NCBI RefSeq assembly: GCF_028640845.1
Contig: NC_080542.1
Location: forward strand, 129,540,580-129,604,579
From: Ahaetulla prasina
Lineage: Eukaryota > Chordata > Lepidosauria > Squamata > Colubridae
DNA length: 64,000 bases
Direction: 5' to 3'
In this document: piece after piece, positions 56,601 through 64,000 of the stretch
Layout of the letters: each line of letters begins with the position of its first letter
Position numbering within the stretch: position 1 is the stretch's first letter
The notes under the pieces: generated by a model
Told to the model about the DNA's origin: nothing
Databases searched by the model: none
Seen by the model: only the letters and a program-made list of their open reading frames with translations
Made by a program: the position numbers and the translations under genes

Positions 56601-57220
56601 TCAACAGTTTGGTAGCATAAATATGATAGCCATTGCATTTTCTACCAATCTGTCAAAAAACACATTGAATGTGATATATTAAAAATTATATGGATCAGAC
56701 CTTCATTTGGTTTCATTTTCTCATGTGTTTTCATATTTCTAAATTATGATTATTGTCCAAGAACTGCCTAAAATTCTCAGCTGCCCTGTTCAAACTCTAG
56801 TATCATTCACATCAGTTAGACTATGTAAGAAGTAGGTAGTAAAAAGGTTTAATCTTTTTTTTTTTTTGTATAATCACATTCCAACCATTATTTAGTTCCA
56901 AATTCAATTGCCCGGGCTTCTGACAGCACATTGACTTAGAAAGATCTAGGCCTGCTTTAGAAAGCCTCCTTATCCAGTTGAAGAAATGTAACTAATCACA
57001 TGTTTATGCTATCATTTCAATTCAATACAATGAATTAATAATATAAATTCCTCCTGATTTAAATCGATTACAGGAATTGTGGGCTTCAGTTCTGGCTTAG
57101 GCAGAATAATTTTCTCTGGTTATACATCAGATAGTTTAGATCTCAAAGAAAGAGTTATTTTCAAGAAAATCCACAACTAAGGATTGGTTCTACATATAAA
57201 CACAAAGCCTTTTCCTGTGT
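53684..57220. other. 3.5 kb without recognised genes or mobile elements
   Basis: AT-rich DNA with no LINE, SINE, hAT end or long microsatellite that I can see. The small frames (for example 54334-54642, 55536-55832) have no domain. Ordinary intergenic or intronic DNA is the simplest reading. Confidence 0.4.
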
Positions 57221-57224
57221 AAAT

Positions 57225-57291
<67 letters not shown>

Positions 57292-57412
57292 TTTTGTCAA
57301 ATACATATTAAATAATATATATAAGTATAAGCATGAATTGAATACATAAAATGAATACAACTAAAGGGAACATTAGGACAGGGACGGTAGGCACACTGGT
57401 GCTCAAATTGAA
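57221..57412 (-). mobile_element. LINE-B 3' end with long (TTTA)n
   Basis: TTTA repeats at 57223-57294 precede TTTTGTCAAATACATA and GGACAGGGACGGTAGGCACA, the minus-strand 3' untranslated region of LINE-B, cut off at about 57412. Confidence 0.85.
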
Positions 57413-59925
57413 TTGACTGAGAAGATCAATTCAAGCTCACCAGGGCATGCTTCCAGGTTGGTATATATTGGCTTAGAGTCTTAGAAGCAAGGAAATAGTG
57501 GGATCTAGAAGTTACCTGTATATTGAGAGAAGGCCATGGAGTTATTGTTGCTATGTTGATTAATGTTTATCTGGGTGACCTTGATTCTATTTTTACTATT
57601 TAGAACTCATCACTTGGTGAATTCTAGATAGCAAGAATAGTAAACTCCAGATCTTGATGTCATGATCTCAATCATAATGTTCTACCATATGCTCATTTAT
57701 TCATTAGGCAAGCCCTCATTCTTACATGTTTTCCATTATTTGGGATTTCACCTCTACCCATGATCCCAAGGGTTGACTTGGTACTTCCCATCAAAACTTA
57801 GTTACTTTTGTTGTTCTTGGCAGCTACAGTTTAACTGTTTTCCATTAGCAAGATAATGTGTGACTTATTTCCCCACATTACACAGTGCATAAGACAGATA
57901 GGTCTTCAACAGATCTATGATTCACTATTGGCATGTTAGTGGAGTTATAGTACCTTCATGTTAATTGAATATTACTCTCATGTTAATTGTACATGAGATA
58001 ATTAACCTTCATGTTAATTGTATATTACTCTCTTTAACAGGAGTATCTCAATGGTTTAAATCCTAAAATGAACAGAAAACCAGAAAAACAACTTAGCAAG
58101 AGAATAGCAATGGATGAAGCAGTAGCTACTAGTCATAGGAGTTTTTAGGCTCCTGAGAGAAGGTGATGATGATCTATTTCAGAATTAGATGGAGGATGTG
58201 ACTTATTCTTTCACCAACATTATTTAATTTGGGTCAGATTAATTGCCTACTGCAATGTAAGACTCTTCCATCCTCTCACGAGCAGAGAAAAGAATCAGAC
58301 TTGGAGCAATTGAGAAATAATTGGAAATCCTTTTGATGTTGTCGGCAAAAAGACCTAATAAGAATAAGAAAAAGGAACCCAATGCTTAGAGCAAGCCAAT
58401 TCTTTTTAAAATGAATAATTTTTAAAAGTTGTGAAAGCTAATTAATAACCAGAGAAAGAAAGTTAAGAGTCACAAAGATCCAAGCTTTTTATTATTAATA
58501 ATAAATTCTAACCCAAGCCCTCCTTTTGCCTCTGAGTATTAAGTTGCTGAGTCAAAGAGATTTTATATGTGTGTATGTGGGAAGACTAAAAGAATTGGAG
58601 GACTCTTACCAGCTATGTTTTTAATTCCTTTCATCCTCAACAGCTGTTTGTAACATCTGTAACAAGGCTACCCTCGATAAAAAAAAGACTTGCAACTTAA
58701 TCCAAGGTATATTGCATTCATAAACACATTTTATCTATTCCTAGCTTCTTCCATCAAGACAGAAAAACAAGGCACTATTAGTTAAATGTGCATTGCTTCT
58801 GTGTGGCCGGAGAATATTAATGGTGAAAAAAGAAATAGCTTTCTCTTACATAAAATTCTCTGCTGAGCATAATGGGGTGAATGGGTTCCTACGTGTGGGT
58901 AAGTGAATGTATGTATGTGTGTACAGAATGAGAGAGAATTCCTATTCCGTTAGATGTTCCAAAGTAATATTTTTACTTGTGAATATGCATTTATCAATTC
59001 AGCTGCTCAGATGAACTAATCCAACAAGCATGTGTTAACCTTCAATACAGTTACCATCATGTTAGACTCATTAACACCAGATGGGTGAGGCATATGCTGT
59101 AAGCACGGCCAAAATCTTTAAGTGCATCAAAGAGCTTATATTTGCCAACCAAAAGAACTGGAAATTTCCTGCTTTCTTTATTTTGGAAGTATCTTCAGGT
59201 TCAAAAGAGGCTTGCAGTTAAGCAACATGCTAAATTGGACACAAAGGTGTAGTCACTCAATCTATCTGAATTCAGTTGGGAGGGCTTTTCAGTTGCTCAT
59301 ATCATCAGTCATATGTTCTGTGAACATTCCAATCACTAACTCTAGTTCCAGACAGCTCTGGGATTATCGGATGCAAAATTAACTCCCTGATCAGCCAGGT
59401 TATGCAGACTGTAGATTGGGGAATTAATTTTCTCTTCTTGCTTCTGAGAGTTCAAAAAGCAAAGCATTTCTCTAAGCATAGTTTCTCTGTCACTTTATTT
59501 TCCTTCCCTCCTCCTCCCCCTTAAAAAAACTGACCTCAATTACATCATTATGAATATTTAGGTGGGTTTTTTTGTTCTGGCAAAGAGGAAAAAAGGGAGG
59601 GGGATACAACCTCTTCTGTTATAACTGGAAAAGGTAAAATAAAGTCTCTTCCAAACTCATCAAGTGATCCCTGATCTGATGCAGATGCACAGGAGTAAAT
59701 CAGTCATGTCATCTGAACGTGGATATTTAGCAGCTTTAGGCAAGGTCATTTGGCTCTGGCTGAGCACAAAGTACAAATACAACTATTGCTGCTTTATCAA
59801 ATATAACTTAGCGCTGAGCATCCCATATGTGCCTTGCTCCTGATTCTGCATTCATGAGAGTCATAGGAGGCAAGTGATATCACAGAAGTCATGACATCAT
59901 TGGAGAAGTGAAATGAAATTTGCTC
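57413..59925. other. Intergenic DNA, nothing recognised
   Basis: No recognised repeat or gene. The 86-codon frame at 59122-59382 has no domain. Confidence 0.4.
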
Positions 59926-60826
59926 TGCGCAAATAAATAGATGTGTCTTAAGCTCGCGGCGGAAGGTTCGGAGGTCGGGAAGTTGGCACAGCCCTGGGGG
60001 AAGCTCGTTCCAGAGGGTGGGAGCCCCCACAGAGAAAGCCCTTCCTCTGGGTGTCACCAGTCGGCACTGCCTGGCGGATGGCACCCTAAGGAGTCCCTCT
60101 CTGTGAGAGTGTATGGGTCGGTGGGAGGCAATCGGTGGCAGTAGGCGGTCCCGTAAGTAACCCGGCCCTATGCCATGGAGCGCTTTAAAGATAGTAACCA
60201 AAACCTTGAAGTGCACCCAAAAGGCCACAGGTAGCCAGTGCAGTCTGCGCAGGATTGGTGTAACATGGGAGCCACGAGGGGCTCCCTCTATCACCCGCGC
60301 AGCTGCATTCTGAACCAACTGCAGCCTCCGGATGCCCTTCAAGGGGAGCCCCATGTAGAAAGCGTTGCAGTAATCCAAGCGAGATGTCACGAGCGCATGA
60401 GTGACCATGCATAAGGCATCCCGGTCTAGGAAGGGGCGCAATTGGCGGACCAGGCGAACCTGGTAAAAAGCTCTCCTGGAGACGGTCGTCAAATGATCTT
60501 CAAAAGACAGCCTTCCATCCAGGAGAATGCCCAAGTTGCGCACCCTTTCCATCAGGGCCAATAACTCGCCCCCAACAGTCAGCTGTGGGTGCAGCTGACT
60601 GTACCGGGGTGCCAGCATCCACAGCCACTCCATCTTGGAGGGATTGAGCTTGAGCCTGTTTCTCCCCATCCAGACCCGTACGGCTTCCAGACACCGGGAC
60701 AGCACTTCGATAGCTTCGTTGGGGTGGCCCGGGGTGGAAAAGTACAGCTGAGTGTCATCCGCATACAGATGGTACCTCACCCCAAAGCCACTGATGATCT
60801 CACCAAGCGGCTTCATTAGATGTTGA
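59926..60826 (-). pseudogene. LINE-A reverse transcriptase, palm to C-terminus
   Basis: After the frameshift: KPLGEIISGFGVRYHLYADD then TQLYFSTPGHPNEAIEVLSR (both catalytic aspartates present), WMGRNRLKLNPSKMEWLWML, HALVTSRLDYCNAFYMGLPL, LQLVQNAAARVIEGAPRGSH, RAFSVGAPTLWNELPPGL and ELKTHLFI. The frame stays open 44 codons further into unique DNA, to 59797. Apart from the single frameshift the enzyme looks intact, so this copy is younger than most here. Confidence 0.9.
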
Positions 60827-61475
60827 ACAGGAGGGTCGAGAGAATCGATCCCTGTGGTAGCCCACAAATGAGGTGCCTCGGGGCCGACCTCTGCCTCCCT
60901 GCCAACACCGTCTGTGACCCATCGGAGACATAGGAGGAGAACCACCGATAAACGGTACCTCCCACTCCCAATCCCTCCAATCGGTGCAGCAGAATACCAT
61001 GGTCGATGGTATCAAAAGCCGCTGAGAGGTCTAATAGGACCAGGGCAGAGGAGTAACCCCTATCCCTGGCCCTCCAGAGATCATCAACCAACGCGACCAA
61101 AGCCATCTCTGTGCTATATCCGGGTCGAAAGCCGGACTGGAACAGGTCTAGATAGACAGTTTCATCCAGGTACTGGAGAAGTTGACATGCCACCACACTC
61201 TCTACAACCTTCACCACAAAGCTAAGGTTGGAGACCGGACGATAATTACCTAAAACAGCCGGGTCCAGGGAAGGCTTCTTGAGGAGGGTTCTCACCACTG
61301 CCTCTTTCAAGGCGGCAGGGACGACCCCCTCCAACAATGAAGCATTTATAATCCCCTGAAGCCAGCCTCGTGTCACTTCCTGTGTGGCCAGCACCAACCA
61401 GGAGGGGCACGGGTCCAATAAACATGTGGTGGCATTCAACCTCCCCAGTAACCTGTCCATGTCCTTGGGAGCCAC
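60826..61475 (-). pseudogene. LINE-A reverse transcriptase, fingers and palm start
   Basis: The frame (219 codons) reads [100 protein letters not shown] and LICGLPQGSILSTLLFNI. It keeps the first catalytic aspartate. A one-base deletion (CATTAGATG against CATATAGATG in the array) near 60830 ends it. Confidence 0.9.
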
Positions 61476-61510
61476 AGGATCAAATCCATCCCAAACAGTC
61501 TCAACAAGAC

Positions 61511-61633
61511 GTGTCTCCGAATACCAAATTAATATAGTTATTGCATACTTTTGCTCATATATATGCTTATATAATATGTAGATATTTTATGTTGATGCTT
61601 GTGTATATTGTTGTGACAAAATAAAAAAAAATA
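61511..61633 (+). mobile_element. LINE-B 3' end, plus strand
   Basis: TATATGCTTATATAATATG and GTATATTGTTGTGACAAAAT followed by A residues, as at the ends of the copies at 32520 and 35445. Very short 5'-truncated insertion. Confidence 0.75.
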
Positions 61634-61950
61634 GCAGTGTCTGCGAGAGAGATCTTGGAATTCTACAGTTTCACCACAATATAAAAAAGACGTTGAGACT
61701 CTGGAAAGAGTGCAGGGAACAGCAACAAAGATGATTAGGGTACTGCAGGCTAAAACATACGACGAACAGTTGCAGAAATTCAAAGTCCTGAAAAGAAAGG
61801 TCGAAGTCCAAGAAAAGAAGGACTGGGGTGACATGATAGCAGTGTTCCAAGATTTGAGGGGCTGCCACAAAGAAGAAGGATCAACCTATTCTTCAAAGCA
61901 CCAGAAGGCAGGACAAGAAGAATGGCTAGAACTTCACCTTATATTATGGC
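61634..61950 (+). mobile_element. CR1 fragment
   Basis: KKDVETLERVQGTATKMIRV, DWGDMIAVFQDLRGCHKEEG and a frameshifted QEEWLELHL match the C-terminal CR1 frame at 18735. It lacks the last 50 codons and the 3' untranslated region. Confidence 0.85.
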
Positions 61951-62075
61951 AAAGCTCAAAAAAAAAATATTATATACTAGCTTGGCTTGTTGTATGAAAC
62001 TAACCTCAAGATTGCTGAAGAAACCATATTCAAAACAAGTCATATCATGATGGATAAACCCCCTGTCAGTGTGAT

Positions 62076-62338
62076 GGGCCTCTGTGGCTCAGACTGGTAA
62101 GACAGTCTGTTATTAACACAGTTGCCTGCAATTACGGCAGGTTCTAGTCCCACCAGGCCCAAGGTTGACTCAGCCTTCCATCCTTTATAAGGTAGGTAAA
62201 ATGAGGACCCAGATTGCTGGGGGCAATAAGTTGACTTTGTATATAAATATACAAATAGGATGAAAACTATTGCTAACATAGTGTAAACCGCCCTGAGTCT
62301 TCGGAGAAGGGCGGGATATAAATGCAAATTAAAAAAAA
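62076..62338 (+). mobile_element. tRNA-derived SINE sharing the LINE-A 3' end
   Basis: A tRNA-like head: GGCCTCTGTGGCTCAGACTG (A box GTGGCTCAGACTGG) and GGTTCTAGTCCC (B box). The body has GACTCAGCCTTCCATCC and GAGGACCCAGATTGCTGGGG. The 3' end, GTAAACCGCCCTGAGTC then GGAGAAGGGCGGGATATAAA, matches the LINE-A end at 32730-32775 (minus). An A-rich tail follows. Confidence 0.85.
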
Positions 62339-64000
62339 ATGTAACCTCACTGTGGATAGTATTCAGCCTTTAGATATCAACTTTAGAACTATTCTTGATT
62401 ATTTTTTTAATTTTTAATGTTTTTTCAGTAGACCTCAAGATATTTACATGAGGATGCTGCTATAAAATGGTGGAGCTGAGAAACTCCAGATTTTTACAGC
62501 AAATCTGTAGATCACGTCCCCTCATTTGTTCCATGCACTAAACACTAAAACACAGACACCAAGAGACATCCTGTAAAGGATATGTCAAAGGCAATAAATG
62601 GCAGCTGAATTAATGGAATTCATTAATACATAGATTTTTAAAGTTAAGACAATTAGGTAATTTCAAACAGTTACTTGCTCATTTTCTAATTCATTAACTC
62701 TGAGATGCATCCATATACTTCAGGCAACTGTTTTTATGATAATAAAGCAAAGCTTTAAAAAGGATTTGTTTTCAATAGCACTGAAGAGATAAAAGTTTTT
62801 TAATAGAATAATAAAAATGGATGGAATGAACAAAAACAATTTATTGAGCATAGTTGTGGAGAGAGGGAGGGAGGGAGGGAGGGAGAGAAAGTGAGAGTGA
62901 GAGTGGGAGGGAGAGACTGGCCCTCCTTGTTTTTAAAAAAATCATTATTATAAACAACAAATAAATGGATCACTATTATAGATGAACCAATTGTAGCTTG
63001 GTTTGACCCATTATCACATAATATTAGGCAAACTGAAAAATATACAGAAAATCTGTATATTTCATATCAGTGTTCCAGGGCAGGAAACGTAAGTTCTAGA
63101 ATTATACCTCCAGTAAGTGACTCCATGCTAGGCTTGACCCCACAAAAAAGGTGGGTTTTTTTTCTCCTTGTATGTGACTAGAAGTGTAATGTACACATGT
63201 TTTGTAAATGTTCAGACCCAACATCCTCAAGAACTTGCTGGAAGAACAGATTTTGGAAGGAGAGAAATGATGGAAGTGTGGTGATAATTTGATGTAGTAA
63301 GTCAATCCAATTAAATTTTATGGATGTGGAACATAAAGACTATTCAGCATCAACAGATGTGTAAAGAATATGAGATTGTTCTGTCTATGCTGAATTATAG
63401 GTAAACTTTCCAAATTGAAAATGAGTTCCATGGTAGAATAATAAGCAGATATGAGACACATGTTCCAAACAGCCAGGGTGGTGTAAACAATAATAAACAA
63501 AGGAAAGCTGGGGAACTAGCTTCTTCTAAAGATCCTACATTTATCTTGGGATGATTCATTCATAATCATTAATTAATTTCTATGCCACATCTTAACTTCA
63601 TCTTCTGAAGTAGCAAGATAATAATATAAATTAAAGACAATAGCAGCACTATAGAACAGCCGATAGTCTCAGAGGATATGGAATTAATTTACTAGACCCA
63701 AATTCTACAAGAATGATTAATAATATTAAATAATAATCATGTACCAATCCTCTGAGTGTCAATTTGGCAACATCCTATTTTAAGTTGCTAAGTTTTAAAT
63801 GCAACAATAAACAGCCTGAAGCTGATGGTCTCCAAGTATCCTGGGATTATAACTCCCAAAATGTAGCAGCAAGGTATAAAACATGGTAGGCAATCTGGGT
63901 GGGACAAACCTGTTGATGCCATTCTAAGCCATGTTCACAAGCAGAGCCGTGTTCACAACCACAATCACAACCAAAATATTTCATTTTGATCCATCCTGAA
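62339..64000. other. Intergenic DNA with a (GGGA)n tract
   Basis: (GGGA)n and GAGAGT repeats lie at 62857-62915. 63830-63865 (GGGATTATAACTCCCAAAATG) resembles part of a hAT-like MITE. Nothing else recognised. Confidence 0.4.

Larger units (their letters stand above)
59926..61510 (-). mobile_element. LINE-A, best copy, truncated at both ends
   Basis: On the minus strand from 61510 it covers almost the whole reverse transcriptase and the C-terminus; the 3' untranslated region and (TAAA)n tail are missing, so the copy stops near LKTHLFI (about 59930) and runs on into flanking DNA. It is the template that shows what the array copies have lost. Confidence 0.88.

Overview
The window looks like squamate reptile nuclear DNA, most probably from a snake. 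It is AT-rich, full of microsatellites, and packed with CR1, L2-like and L1 LINEs, Penelope-like elements, tRNA-derived SINEs of the Sauria type and hAT-type non-autonomous DNA transposons. Several LINE copies run directly into pentanucleotide tracts (ATTCT, TTCTA, GTTAT), a pattern known from snakes. I recognise no host protein-coding gene. Every long reading frame with a recognisable domain belongs to a retroelement. Family labels come from memory of protein motifs, not from a search. 'LINE-A' means copies whose 3' end reads GGGCGGTATA-like followed by (TAAA)n, with a YADD reverse transcriptase motif. 'LINE-B' means the FADD family at 30-35 kb. 'LINE-C' means the L2-like family with (ATTCT)n tails.

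Layout. 0-10 kb holds one unidentified open frame (133-498, minus), a Penelope-like element with inverted terminal repeats and a GIY-YIG frame (1286-2645), a CR1 tail (5790), a 5'-truncated LINE-C (7787-8765), a second Penelope-like fragment (9128-9600) and a hAT element with an 8-bp duplication (10045-10557). 10.6-21.4 kb is one nested locus. A minus-strand LINE-A was split by a plus-strand L1 (17111-20658, 19-bp target duplication). The L1 ORF1 was in turn split by a CR1. The LINE-A/L1-promoter block was then copied three times in tandem (units starting near 10601, 13933 and 15655). 22-30 kb has CR1, hAT and SINE copies in otherwise unremarkable DNA.

30.3-35.4 kb is a near full-length LINE-B flanked by AACTATG, sitting inside a tRNA-type SINE. 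Its endonuclease region was invaded by a truncated sister copy of the same family and by a LINE-A fragment. 36-40 kb has a SINE, an old CR1 and a LINE-B tail. 40.5-43.8 kb is a near full-length LINE-C, decayed by stops and two frameshifts. 46-50 kb contains hAT elements (one carrying a coding-like internal segment) and a solo LTR nested in a SINE. 50.6-53.7 kb is a 1.52-kb tandem duplication, almost identical between copies. 53.7-59.9 kb is largely free of recognisable repeats. 59.9-61.5 kb is a good LINE-A copy, followed by LINE-B, CR1 and SINE tails.

How the parts relate. The autonomous LINEs supply reverse transcriptase and endonuclease. The SINE at 62076 carries the same 3' end as LINE-A, so LINE-A probably mobilised it. 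hAT elements here are non-autonomous and would need a transposase from elsewhere. Insertion orders can be read from target-site duplications. The most interesting feature is the L1/LINE-A composite array, with microhomology at its internal junctions.
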